From contig NZ_VKDE01000009.1 in NCBI RefSeq assembly GCF_007097485.1, positions 1-64,000 of the forward strand: a stretch of DNA of 64,000 nucleotides. The letters are read 5' to 3'. The stretch is from Carboxylicivirga sp. M1479. Its GTDB lineage: Bacteria; Bacteroidota; Bacteroidia; Bacteroidales; Marinilabiliaceae. Below the pieces are notes generated by a model. It saw only the letters and a list, made by a program, of their open reading frames with translations. It had not been told where the DNA came from and did not search any database. This document shows, piece after piece, positions 44,263-53,026 of this stretch. Position numbers and translations under genes: made by a program. Each line of letters opens with the position of its first letter. Position 1 is the stretch's first letter.

Positions 44263-45048
44263 ATGCAATTATACATAGATCCCAAAGGTGGCATAGCAGG
44301 CGATATGTTTGCCGCAGCACTTATTTCGGCTGGTGCCAATGAAGAAGAAATGCTCAAGGCCATGTCTTTGGCGGCTGAGAAAATTGGGCATTCAACGATC
44401 AGCACATCCTTAACTCACGATAATGCACATCGCTTGCACATCGATATTCAGCACAATGATGGCCATTTATCGGGCCATAAAGCCTATCATCTTTTAGAAG
44501 ATATTTTTGCTGAACTGAATATTAAAGAGCCCTACCAACAGTTCGGTTTCAAAGCATTGGATGTACTTGTGAAAGCTGAGATTAAGGCGCACAAGGAGAA
44601 TACATTTCTGACTGATCATATTCATGCACATCATCATCACCACCACGATAGTGACCATGAACACGAGCATCATGAAGATGCTTATTTACACGAAGCACAA
44701 GATATTTTGATTGATATAACAGGAGCAGCCATGGGCTTGCAGTTATTGAATGCTCCCATAAAAGCTTACTTATTGTCGCCTGTTAGTTTTGGTGGTGGGC
44801 ACATCACTTTTTCACATGGTCATTTGCCAGTACCGGCTCCTGCTACCAAAATAATATTTGATAATCATGGTCTGCCTGGTACAATGGGACCCATTGAAAA
44901 GGAACTTTGTACGCCTACGGGATCTGCCATTTTAGCAGCTCTTAATGCTGAGTTAATGCAAGAAAAGGCATCGGGCGCTTTACAAGAAGGAACTTCACGA
45001 GGAGGTAAAGATTTTGATATTCCTCCATTAAAAGTGCTATTGGCCTAA
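44263..45048 (+). CDS. LarC-type nickel insertion protein (N-terminal LarC domain only)
   Basis: From the ATG at 44263 this encodes 261 residues with the LarC/DUF111 opening YIDPKGGIAGDMFAAALISA, a central His-rich loop (about 120-140, with more than ten histidines) that probably binds nickel, and LSPVSFGGGHITFSHG and GPIEKELCTPTGSAIL. LarC works with LarB and LarE to build the nickel-pincer cofactor of lactate racemase. Here the C-terminal LarC2 part is missing, there is no frameshift signal, and no larA, larB or larE is adjacent, so this short form may serve another nickel enzyme. Confidence 0.82.
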   Translation: MQLYIDPKGGIAGDMFAAALISAGANEEEMLKAMSLAAEKIGHSTISTSLTHDNAHRLHIDIQHNDGHLSGHKAYHLLEDIFAELNIKEPYQQFGFKALDVLVKAEIKAHKENTFLTDHIHAHHHHHHDSDHEHEHHEDAYLHEAQDILIDITGAAMGLQLLNAPIKAYLLSPVSFGGGHITFSHGHLPVPAPATKIIFDNHGLPGTMGPIEKELCTPTGSAILAALNAELMQEKASGALQEGTSRGGKDFDIPPLKVLLA

Positions 45049-45155
45049 AGTGTGTCCCATAACAAGTGAAGGAACAATAGGAGCGTTCTGAAAAGATTGT
45101 AAATAGAGGCTTTGTGATTAAAGCAAGGCCTCTATTGTTATAGTGGATTAAGCCT

Positions 45156-45557
45156 TTATTGAGCTTTCAACTCCTCAATCTTTTTTAAACCCTCTTCTAA
45201 CGATGCCACAATAATCCTAAAATCATCGTGTTTGGCTTCTTTGGCAGCATCTTGTAGGCCTAATCTTTGCAAAGGGTCCGGCATTATTTGTACTGAGCGA
45301 AGTAAATTGTGTGTATTGGAATACATCATGCCAAAGCTCATTAATTCTTTTACTTTAGGCGCTACTGGTTTGAACTCTGGAGCTAACTCTATCAGAGAAT
45401 AAAATGCTTGACCACCAAAACTATCAACTGCTCTTGTGTAATCACGTTTAAAATCATCGCCAATGGAGATGGCAACCTGATCATTCCATCTATTTTTTAG
45501 TTTCAGATAAAGGATGTTGTTCTTCGATTGAATTTTAAAGTATTCTGCTGTATTCAT
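45156..45557 (-). CDS. Small soluble protein, possible STAS-like fold
   Basis: From the ATG at 45557 (longer frame upstream lacks a start signal) this encodes 133 residues. The pattern of an N-terminal strand pair (FKIQSKNNILYLKLKNRW) followed by alternating helices and strands resembles SpoIIAA-like/STAS proteins of this phylum. That comparison is by shape only; I do not recognise the family. Single gene. Confidence 0.45.
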   Translation of the reverse strand: MNTAEYFKIQSKNNILYLKLKNRWNDQVAISIGDDFKRDYTRAVDSFGGQAFYSLIELAPEFKPVAPKVKELMSFGMMYSNTHNLLRSVQIMPDPLQRLGLQDAAKEAKHDDFRIIVASLEEGLKKIEELKAQ

Positions 45558-45891
45558 TTTTGTTAGGTTTTTTAGTTGTAACGCAAAAGTAATTGATGAT
45601 TTATATGTAAAAAAGGTAGTCGTCAATGATATTGTTCCGTTTGTCAATAACAGCCTACAAAACATCTGATGCAGATCAGTTTTAAACGAATATCTCCTTG
45701 GAGAGAATAGCCTTTCTGTATTTATACTGTTTAATAGTAATTTTTAATTCAATAAGTATTCGTAATTATTTATTAGGATATTAGGCTTTTGATTCCTTAT
45801 TTTTGTGGGTCTATACTTGATTTGGGCTGAGGTAATGATTTGGCGAACTCTTTTATTTTAACTTATTTTAACGAGATTAATCGGGGTAATT
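45558..45891. other. Divergent intergenic region upstream of the sigma factor
   Basis: This 334-bp non-coding gap must hold promoters for both divergent genes. A TATTTTTG box at 45798-45805 could serve the sigma gene, but no well-spaced TTTG partner was found. No copy of the ECF-type element seen at 46504 and 60647 occurs here, so sigma expression may not be autoregulated by that element. Confidence 0.4.
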
Positions 45892-46476
45892 GTGCTAGAA
45901 AAAAAGGGAACAGAACGCGAATTGATTAGTGCTTTAGCGAATAATGAAACTAAAGCCTTTGAATCGCTGTACCTTTTATATGGTAGGAAATTATTGGTTT
46001 TTGTAAATGGTTACCTCAATTCGAAAGATGACGCCGAAGAAATTGTACAGGAAGTATTTGTAAAATTATGGAAGAAGCGAGCAGAGCTTGAGACGCATGA
46101 TTCATTAAAAGGCTACCTGTTTACCATCGCTTATAATGCTATAAAAAAGCGATTTCTTAAAATTAAGCGCGAACAAGACTTAAAGCAAAATTATGCTCTT
46201 GAGTATATGCACGACTCTGGGGAAACTGTATCGGAAGAAACATATAGCGAGGTAATTCGCCAAATAGATAGTATTGTTGAACAGATGCCTGAAAAGCGGA
46301 AGCAAGTTTTTCAGCTTTGTAAAAAAGAAGGTTTATCTATTTCTGAAGCCGCTAATTACTTGAACATTTCTGAAAAAACCGTGAAGAATCAAATGACTTC
46401 TGCTTACCAAACGATTCGTGAGCAATTAAAAGCCAACTTACATGTTTTGTTAGTGCTTAATCTGTTTTATCTCTAA
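45892..46476 (+). CDS. ECF RNA polymerase sigma factor (Bacteroidota FecI/SusC-linked type)
   Basis: This 194-residue sigma-70-like factor (start GTG at 45892) has region 2 near residues 18-90 (FESLYLLYGRKLLVFVNGYL, DAEEIVQEVFVKLWKKRAEL) and region 4 near 125-180 (MPEKRKQVFQLCKKEGLSIS, ISEKTVKNQMTSAY). This is the class paired with FecR anti-sigma factors to control SusC/SusD loci by trans-envelope signalling. The anti-sigma gene follows after a 77-bp gap with an ECF-type promoter element. It most likely controls the downstream glycan locus. Confidence 0.93.
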   Translation: MLEKKGTERELISALANNETKAFESLYLLYGRKLLVFVNGYLNSKDDAEEIVQEVFVKLWKKRAELETHDSLKGYLFTIAYNAIKKRFLKIKREQDLKQNYALEYMHDSGETVSEETYSEVIRQIDSIVEQMPEKRKQVFQLCKKEGLSISEAANYLNISEKTVKNQMTSAYQTIREQLKANLHVLLVLNLFYL

Positions 46477-46503
46477 AATAAAATTCAACTTTTTTTTATT
46501 TGC

Positions 46504-46541
46504 AATAGGACCCTCTGATTTTAGCCGGATAGTATAGGTGA
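46504..46541 (+). promoter_or_regulatory. ECF-type promoter element, copy 1 (before fecR)
   Basis: AATAGGACC (46504-46512), a 14-base spacer, then GGATAGTATAGGTGA (46527-46541). The identical two blocks with the same spacer occur again at 60647-60684. The GGACC and ATAGTATAGG parts sit at the spacing expected for -35/-10 elements of an ECF sigma factor. The fecR start is 13 bases downstream. Confidence 0.65.
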
Positions 46542-46553
46542 AGACAGTTGTTT

Positions 46554-47588
46554 ATGCAAGAGATAGATAAAATAATTAGTAAGTTAAAGCAACATCAACC
46601 ATTAGTCGAGAGCGATTATAAAGTACTGTTAAATTACTTGCAGCACGATGGTAATGAGGCTGAATTTAAGAAAACATTGAGTAGTCATTGGAGCCAGGTT
46701 TGTGATGATCAGGATTTAGTATTACATGAGCCTGATGATTTGTTCTACAAAATATACCATCAGGCACTTGAAAGTGAGAAGGACTCAACACCGAAAGTTA
46801 TAAGTTTGATGGGATGGGTTCAACGAATTGCTGCTCTTCTGTTTCTTCCTTTGTTAATTCTGTCGGCATGGAATTATTATTCGAGCGAGAACATCCAAGA
46901 GTTGGCCGATGAGGTTTTATCCATTCAATCGCCAATAGACAGCAAAACACGTTTTTTCTTACCCGATGGAACACAAGGTTGGTTGCAGGCTAATTCCTCA
47001 ATACAATTTGCACAAATTGATAATAAAGAGCGCTCAGTACAACTCGACGGAGAAGCGTTTTTTGATGTTGCGCGTAATGAAAAGCAACCCTTTATTGTGT
47101 CAACCAATGACTTTAAGGTTAGAGTTTTAGGAACGCGTTTTAACGTAATGGCTGATGCTAATATGGCCGTGTCAAAAGTTTATTTGGAAGAAGGAAGTGT
47201 TGAGATGCTGGGTATAAATAATGAGCATCACACCTTACTAAAGCCAGGGGAAGAGTTTTTATTTGATAAAAAGTTGAAAGAATTTAGTGTCAATACTGGG
47301 TTACAGGAAGAGCACATTGCATGGACTAAAGGTATTTTGTTGCTTAAAAATAAGACTTTAAAGGAGTCGGCTTTAGCACTTGAGAAATTCTATAACATTG
47401 AAATAGAAATTGCTGATAAAGAGCTGGAGAATATGCCAGTTTATGCCAAAATTCAAAATGAACAAATAGATGAAGTGCTTGAGTATGCAAAATTAATACT
47501 GCCAATTACATACTCCATTGAGAAACCAATTGTGTTAAAGGATGGAACTTTTACAAAGAGAAAGGTGGTGATAAGAAAAGTTAATTAA
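46554..47588 (+). CDS. FecR-family anti-sigma factor
   Basis: From the ATG at 46554 this encodes 344 residues: a cytoplasmic N-terminal part that binds the sigma factor, one membrane helix (about 90-105), and a periplasmic FecR domain (about 120-215: KTRFFLPDGTQGWLQANSSI, LDGEAFFDVARNEKQPFIV, VRVLGTRFNVMA). A C-terminal STN-like segment ends it. It senses the STN domain of the SusC partner when that transports its glycan and then releases the sigma factor. It sits between the sigma and susC genes. Confidence 0.93.
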   Translation: MQEIDKIISKLKQHQPLVESDYKVLLNYLQHDGNEAEFKKTLSSHWSQVCDDQDLVLHEPDDLFYKIYHQALESEKDSTPKVISLMGWVQRIAALLFLPLLILSAWNYYSSENIQELADEVLSIQSPIDSKTRFFLPDGTQGWLQANSSIQFAQIDNKERSVQLDGEAFFDVARNEKQPFIVSTNDFKVRVLGTRFNVMADANMAVSKVYLEEGSVEMLGINNEHHTLLKPGEEFLFDKKLKEFSVNTGLQEEHIAWTKGILLLKNKTLKESALALEKFYNIEIEIADKELENMPVYAKIQNEQIDEVLEYAKLILPITYSIEKPIVLKDGTFTKRKVVIRKVN

Positions 47589-47597
47589 TAATCAAAA

Positions 47598-47625
47598 ACA
47601 GGATAGTGCTGGAACACCATCCTGT
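47598..47625 (+). other. Stem-loop before susC
   Basis: ACAGGAT (47598-47604) and ATCCTGT (47619-47625) form a hairpin, extended by one more G-C pair, without a T-run. It lies in the fecR-susC gap, a place where mRNA processing often raises susC output. Confidence 0.45.
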
Positions 47626-47683
47626 AAATATTGCAGAGCGTTCAAAGTCTTAATTTTTAGAACTCTACTAACATTACAAATTT

Positions 47684-50600
47684 ATGAAAAAAAAACAAAA
47701 ACCATGGGTATGGGATAACTATACCCTAAAGAGAGAATTGCGTATTATGAAAGCAATAGTCGTCTTATTACTCGTAACATTCATTCAGGCTTATTCTGCT
47801 ACGACTCTTTCGCAAGAGAAGCAGGTGAATTTGAAGTTAAAAAAGGCCCGACTGATTGAGGTCATTTCTGAAATTGAAAAGCAATCAGACTACAAGTTTT
47901 TCTTTAGTCCACAAAGTATCGATGTTGAAAAAACTGTGAGTGTTGATGTGCAAGATGAAAACCTTGTTACTGTACTTGAAGAAGTGTTTGGCAATAGTGA
48001 TGTGGTTTATCGAATTATTGATAACCAGGTGATATTAACCCGTTCAGCCAAGACTTCTGTCACAAATAAAATGCAACAAGGCATAACTGTTAGTGGTATT
48101 GTTAATGATGTTAAGGGAGAGCCCTTACCAGGCGTTAATGTGTTTGAAAAAACAAATCCTACCAATGGTGTTATTACAGGTATTGATGGTAATTACAGCA
48201 TTGAAGTGAGTTCTGCCGATGCTATTTTATCATTCTCATTTATTGGTTTTGAAGAGCAGGATGTGAATGTATCAAGCCGAAGTAGCATTAATATAACCTT
48301 AGTTGAGGAATTTACTGACCTTGATGAGGTAGTGGTAGTTGGTTATGGCACTAAGAAAAAAGTTAATTTAACAGGCGCCGTCGCTACTATAGATGGAGAA
48401 GCACTGGAAAACCGCCCAACAGATAATATATTAAAGTCCTTACAAGGAACTGTTCCTGGTGTAACAATTATCGATCGCCCGGGTGGTACTTCAATTAGCA
48501 TTCGTGGCCGTGGAACATTTGCTGGTGCTTCAAGTCCGCTTTACATTGTTGATGGTATTGAGGTAAGCAGTGACTTCTTTAATAACCTGGACCCAACCAT
48601 TGTTGAGAATATATCTTTCTTAAAGGATGCTGCATCGGCTTCTATTTATGGAGCAAAGGCAGCTTATGGTGTTGTTTTGGTTACTACTAAACAAGGAAGT
48701 AGCTCTGCCTTAAATGTGACTTATAACGGTTCATATGGTGCTCAAAAAGCAACGTATCTGCCAGAGGTTCTCGATTCTTATCAGTATGCAGAGATGTATC
48801 GTACATCGGAACTAAATAGCGGAATTGATGAAGCGAACCTACGTTATAGCTTAGCGGATGTTCAAAAGTATAAAGATGGTTCAGATCCAGACTTGTATCC
48901 TAATTCAAATTGGTTTGATTTAGTGTTAGAACCATCTGCAATGTTTACAAAGCATAGTTTAAATCTTTCCGGAGGTTCTGAAAAAGTACAATATATTTTT
49001 GGCCTTGGTTATCAGCGTGATGAAACCTTAACACCTGGTCAGGGAACCGATCGTTATAACTTCTTAAGTAAAACAACTGCAGATCTAAAAGATTGGTTAA
49101 CAGTTTCAACCAATGTTAACTTCATCTATAAAAAGTACGATAATACTTTGGGTGGCTCTTCTCTTACAGAATTTTTAAGACAACCGCCAACACACGTAGC
49201 TCGTCACACCGACGGTAGTTGGGGATCAATCAGAGATTTTCGCCAGGCTACTGCTGAAGAGATCAATTATAACCCTTTACGTCGTTTGATGGAGCGAGGA
49301 AGAAATAGCTCCGATACCAAACATTTTTTAGGGAATATTAATGCGATTATTACACCTTTCGAGGGCTTTAAATTCACTAATCAGCTAGCTTATAATTTTT
49401 ACGATTATCGCTCATTTTCATTCCAAAACACAATGGAAGGCGTATCTAGTTATTTGAATCCTAACGGAGGTATAATACCTGGAACCGACTCCGATGTGAA
49501 CGAAATGAAAAACTATTGGGAGTATAGTGAAAAATTGGTTTACGATGGATGGATTAACTATGATAAAGTATTTAATTCGGTGCATAGTTTGGGTATTATG
49601 GCAGGTATGCATGCCGACTCGTGGCATCAAAAGGATTTAGATGTTGGTCGTAAAATGTTTCCAAGTAATGATATGAATGCCCCAGGTGGTGGCTCAACTG
49701 ATCCGGATAATCAATTAATTACAGGGGCAGATGACGATCCCCCAAAAAACTTATTTTTAGAAGAAACCAGCCTGTCTTACTTTGGTCGTGCTACTTATGA
49801 TTATAACGGACGCTACTTGTTTGAAGCTAACTTCAGAGCAGATGCTTCGTCGCGTTTTGCGAATGTTGGTAAATGGGGCTATTTCCCATCGGTATCAGCC
49901 GGATGGCGTTTAAGTGAAGAAGAGTTTATGAGTAACCTATCATGGCTTGATAATTTAAAACTAAGAGCTTCATGGGGTAAAAATGGTAACATTCGCAACG
50001 TAGGTTTATATGATACTTACGATACCTTTAGTGGTGCCGGTACAGTTTACAATGGCGGTTCTGTATTGCCTATTTTGGTTGAAGGACGCATTTCCAACCC
50101 AACATTAACTTGGGAAAAAACAACCACGACTGATGTTGGTATAGACATGTCGGTGATGAAAGGTTTATTTGGCATTACCTTGGATTATTATGCTCGTATT
50201 ACTGACGATATTTTGGTTGAGCAAACCGATATACTCCCTGAAACAGGTATTTCTAACCTACCATATAAGAATGTAGGAAAAGTTAATAACAGCGGTATTG
50301 AATTGGCTTTAACGCATCAGCAAAGCTTTGGTGACTTCTCTTATAATGTAGGCTTTAACATGGCTTATATAAGTAATGAAATTACAAGTTTAGGCGACGG
50401 CATTGATAAGTTGCCACCAAGCGGCTATTGGATTAACCAGGTAGGGCAACCAATCGGAAGCTTCTACATGTACGAAGCCGATGGATTATATTCTACTGAG
50501 GATATTGCCAATGGTGATGTTGTTGAATTTGGTGGTTACGACATTGAAGCAGGTATGGTTAAACTAGTTGATCAGGATGGTGATGGCGAAATAACTGGCG

Positions 50601-51115
50601 ATGACCGTACGATTGTTGGTAGCGATGTGCCTGATTTAACCTATGGTATCAACCTTAACCTAGAATATAAAGGATTTTCTTTGTCGGCTATGGGACAAGG
50701 TATTTCGGGTGTTAAGGTATACATGGATAACGAAGCATCACAAGCATTCTTTAACAGTTCGGTACCACGCGAATGGCAATTAGATAACTGGACACCTGAA
50801 AATCAGGGTGCACGTTATCCTAAGTTGTTCAAAGAAAATGATTTGAGGTATCAGTATAACTCTATCCAATCATCGTACTGGTTGTTCAACGCCGATTATT
50901 TCAGAATCAAGAACATCACTTTTGGCTATACTTTGCCAACACATGTTGTAAAATCTATCGGTCTTGAGAAAGTTAGATTCTTTGTATCGGGCGATAACAT
51001 GTTTACAATACGCGGTGATAAGCGCATGGAGGATTTTGATCCTGAACGTTCTTCAGGTCGTGGTGCTCAGTTAAATATGAAGACCTATACAGGCGGTGTT
51101 TCAGTTACATTTTAA
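47684..51115 (+). CDS. SusC/RagA-type TonB-dependent outer-membrane transporter with STN domain
   Basis: This 1143-residue outer-membrane transporter imports oligosaccharides. It opens with a charged leader and signal (about 22-42), then an STN signalling domain (about 50-115), a carboxypeptidase-regulatory-like domain (about 128-210: GIVNDVKGEPLPGVNVFE), the TonB box/plug (VVVVGYGTKKKVNLTGAVAT, then GTVPGVTIIDRPGG) and the barrel. The STN domain fits control by the adjacent FecR and sigma pair. The length is normal. It is followed by susD after 27 bp. Confidence 0.96.
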   Translation: MKKKQKPWVWDNYTLKRELRIMKAIVVLLLVTFIQAYSATTLSQEKQVNLKLKKARLIEVISEIEKQSDYKFFFSPQSIDVEKTVSVDVQDENLVTVLEEVFGNSDVVYRIIDNQVILTRSAKTSVTNKMQQGITVSGIVNDVKGEPLPGVNVFEKTNPTNGVITGIDGNYSIEVSSADAILSFSFIGFEEQDVNVSSRSSINITLVEEFTDLDEVVVVGYGTKKKVNLTGAVATIDGEALENRPTDNILKSLQGTVPGVTIIDRPGGTSISIRGRGTFAGASSPLYIVDGIEVSSDFFNNLDPTIVENISFLKDAASASIYGAKAAYGVVLVTTKQGSSSALNVTYNGSYGAQKATYLPEVLDSYQYAEMYRTSELNSGIDEANLRYSLADVQKYKDGSDPDLYPNSNWFDLVLEPSAMFTKHSLNLSGGSEKVQYIFGLGYQRDETLTPGQGTDRYNFLSKTTADLKDWLTVSTNVNFIYKKYDNTLGGSSLTEFLRQPPTHVARHTDGSWGSIRDFRQATAEEINYNPLRRLMERGRNSSDTKHFLGNINAIITPFEGFKFTNQLAYNFYDYRSFSFQNTMEGVSSYLNPNGGIIPGTDSDVNEMKNYWEYSEKLVYDGWINYDKVFNSVHSLGIMAGMHADSWHQKDLDVGRKMFPSNDMNAPGGGSTDPDNQLITGADDDPPKNLFLEETSLSYFGRATYDYNGRYLFEANFRADASSRFANVGKWGYFPSVSAGWRLSEEEFMSNLSWLDNLKLRASWGKNGNIRNVGLYDTYDTFSGAGTVYNGGSVLPILVEGRISNPTLTWEKTTTTDVGIDMSVMKGLFGITLDYYARITDDILVEQTDILPETGISNLPYKNVGKVNNSGIELALTHQQSFGDFSYNVGFNMAYISNEITSLGDGIDKLPPSGYWINQVGQPIGSFYMYEADGLYSTEDIANGDVVEFGGYDIEAGMVKLVDQDGDGEITGDDRTIVGSDVPDLTYGINLNLEYKGFSLSAMGQGISGVKVYMDNEASQAFFNSSVPREWQLDNWTPENQGARYPKLFKENDLRYQYNSIQSSYWLFNADYFRIKNITFGYTLPTHVVKSIGLEKVRFFVSGDNMFTIRGDKRMEDFDPERSSGRGAQLNMKTYTGGVSVTF

Positions 51116-51142
51116 TCATTAAGTTATTAAATCAGAAAAGCA

Positions 51143-52975
51143 ATGAAAATAAATTCATATATACATAAGCTAGTATGGCTATTGCCATTGGTGGCACTTA
51201 TGGCTTGTTCCGATGATTTCTTGGAAAAAGCACCAAACGATGCCTTGGATCCATCAAAAATTAACGCTTCAAAAGCAGAGGAATTGCGTAATGCGATTTA
51301 TGCTGAGATACCTGGAAGTGATTTAGTATACCAAGAGGGATATGCTGATAATGGTTACTCACGTAACTGGTGGGATAGTAACGGTGCCTTAGTACAAACC
51401 AATGCAGTATCAGGTTCTGAGAACTTTGGTTATGGTGATTGGAACCATTATGGCGATAAGGGTAATTCCTTTGCCTCTATCCGTACATGTAATATGTTAA
51501 TCGCTAAATTGGCCGATTTCGAAATTGATGAAGACATGGCTAAGAAGCTAGAGGCTGAAGCACGTATGTTAAGAGCCTGGTTGTACATGGAGTTGACATT
51601 GTACTACGGCGATGTAGCTATTGTTACTGATATTGAAGCTGAATACCCAGATGGTTTACCACGCGACCCTGCCAGTGAAGTTCGTGCATGGATTTTGGAA
51701 GAATTGGAGGCAGCAGCTCTTATCTTACCTAAATCAAATGATCAGGGTAAGTTTAATAAAGCGATGGCTTATGCACTTAAAGCACGTGCTTCGTATTATT
51801 TTGGTAACTATCAAGAAGCTGCTGATGCTGCCCGTTATGTGATTGATGAAGGTGGTTATTCGCTTCATTATACAAATGAGTTATCGGCAACAGAACAAAA
51901 AGATGCTGATTATTTCAGAACTTTGGTTGATTTTGATGCATTAGGACTTGATGAAGATGCTTTTATCAATGGTATCTTTAATTATAGAGATATTTGGAAT
52001 ACAGATTATAACTCAGAAGCCATCATTTCTAAGGAGTATTTGGCAACCGAGGATCATGGTGATTTCAACCGAATTACAGCTTTCTTATCTCCTAACCTTT
52101 CGGAGAAACAGGCATGGGCAACGATTGCACCCTTACAGGATTTAGTGGATGATTATTGGTATGCCGATGGTCAAACAGAGGCAACTGTACCAGATAAAGA
52201 TACCCGTGCAACAAATTACAATAGCTTAAGAGATGAAGTATCAACTATTCAGGAAGGGGCTGACCCATCTGATCCAAACGATAATTTATCATTTAGCGAG
52301 GCTGTTGAAACAATTGCCAATGAACTGGCATCGCGTCCATATTTAGCCGAGTTCCTGAACCGCGATAGTCGCTTGTATGCATCTATTGTATTTCCATTTG
52401 CATCGGTAAACACCTATTTCGATGGAAACTACCAGGAGTATAATTACAACATTAACAACTATGGACAAACAGGTTTTGTATGGCGTAAAATGAGTGGTGG
52501 TGATGATTTAGTGTCTGTTTGGGGCGATTCATATCACCTAAGTGGAGCCGATTTTCATGTGATCCGTTTGGCAGAGATGTTATTGATTTATGCCGAAGCA
52601 CACACACAAACCGATGGATACGATGGAACGGTAGTAACGGAACTAAACAAGTTGAGACAACGTTGCGGTATGCCAGACGTACCAACTGGTTTAGGTAAAG
52701 ACCAGGCCTTAGAATTTATTCGTAAAGAGCGTAGAATTGAATTGGCTGGTGAGGGTAACCGTTATTTCGATATTCGCTTGTACGAAGACGATGCCCGTAA
52801 TGGTGGATATAAAGGACAACAAGCTGCAAGTGTAGTAATGCAAGGGCAGTCGTACGATCCACAAGGTAACCCAAGTGCATTAAAGGTGTGGGATCCTCGC
52901 CTATTATTAATGCCAATACCTACAAACTCAAGGGATAAAAATCCACTTTTAGATCAGAACACAGGCTATAACTAA
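51143..52975 (+). CDS. SusD/RagB-type glycan-binding lipoprotein
   Basis: This 610-residue surface lipoprotein has a signal with lipobox ALMAC (Cys 22). It has the SusD helical core, including RMLRAWLYMELTLYYGDVAI and the C-terminal RKERRIELAGEGNRYFDIRL motif. It caps the SusC barrel as a lid and captures the glycan. A strong terminator follows, so the enzyme genes may be read from a separate promoter or by read-through. Confidence 0.95.
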   Translation: MKINSYIHKLVWLLPLVALMACSDDFLEKAPNDALDPSKINASKAEELRNAIYAEIPGSDLVYQEGYADNGYSRNWWDSNGALVQTNAVSGSENFGYGDWNHYGDKGNSFASIRTCNMLIAKLADFEIDEDMAKKLEAEARMLRAWLYMELTLYYGDVAIVTDIEAEYPDGLPRDPASEVRAWILEELEAAALILPKSNDQGKFNKAMAYALKARASYYFGNYQEAADAARYVIDEGGYSLHYTNELSATEQKDADYFRTLVDFDALGLDEDAFINGIFNYRDIWNTDYNSEAIISKEYLATEDHGDFNRITAFLSPNLSEKQAWATIAPLQDLVDDYWYADGQTEATVPDKDTRATNYNSLRDEVSTIQEGADPSDPNDNLSFSEAVETIANELASRPYLAEFLNRDSRLYASIVFPFASVNTYFDGNYQEYNYNINNYGQTGFVWRKMSGGDDLVSVWGDSYHLSGADFHVIRLAEMLLIYAEAHTQTDGYDGTVVTELNKLRQRCGMPDVPTGLGKDQALEFIRKERRIELAGEGNRYFDIRLYEDDARNGGYKGQQAASVVMQGQSYDPQGNPSALKVWDPRLLLMPIPTNSRDKNPLLDQNTGYN

Positions 52976-52983
52976 ATAGTATA

Positions 52984-53009
52984 AAAATGCCCTTCGGGGC
53001 ATTTTTTTT
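52984..53009 (+). terminator. Terminator after susD
   Basis: AAAATGCCC, a TTCG tetraloop-type turn, GGGCATTTT and a T-run. Confidence 0.85.
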
Positions 53010-53026
53010 CACCCAATCTTAATGTT

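Noticed and set aside
47598-47625. Third copy of the ECF-type element (shares GGATAGT and CCATCC)
   Set aside because: The blocks are in a different order and AATAGGACC and ATAGGTGA are missing; it is just a hairpin.
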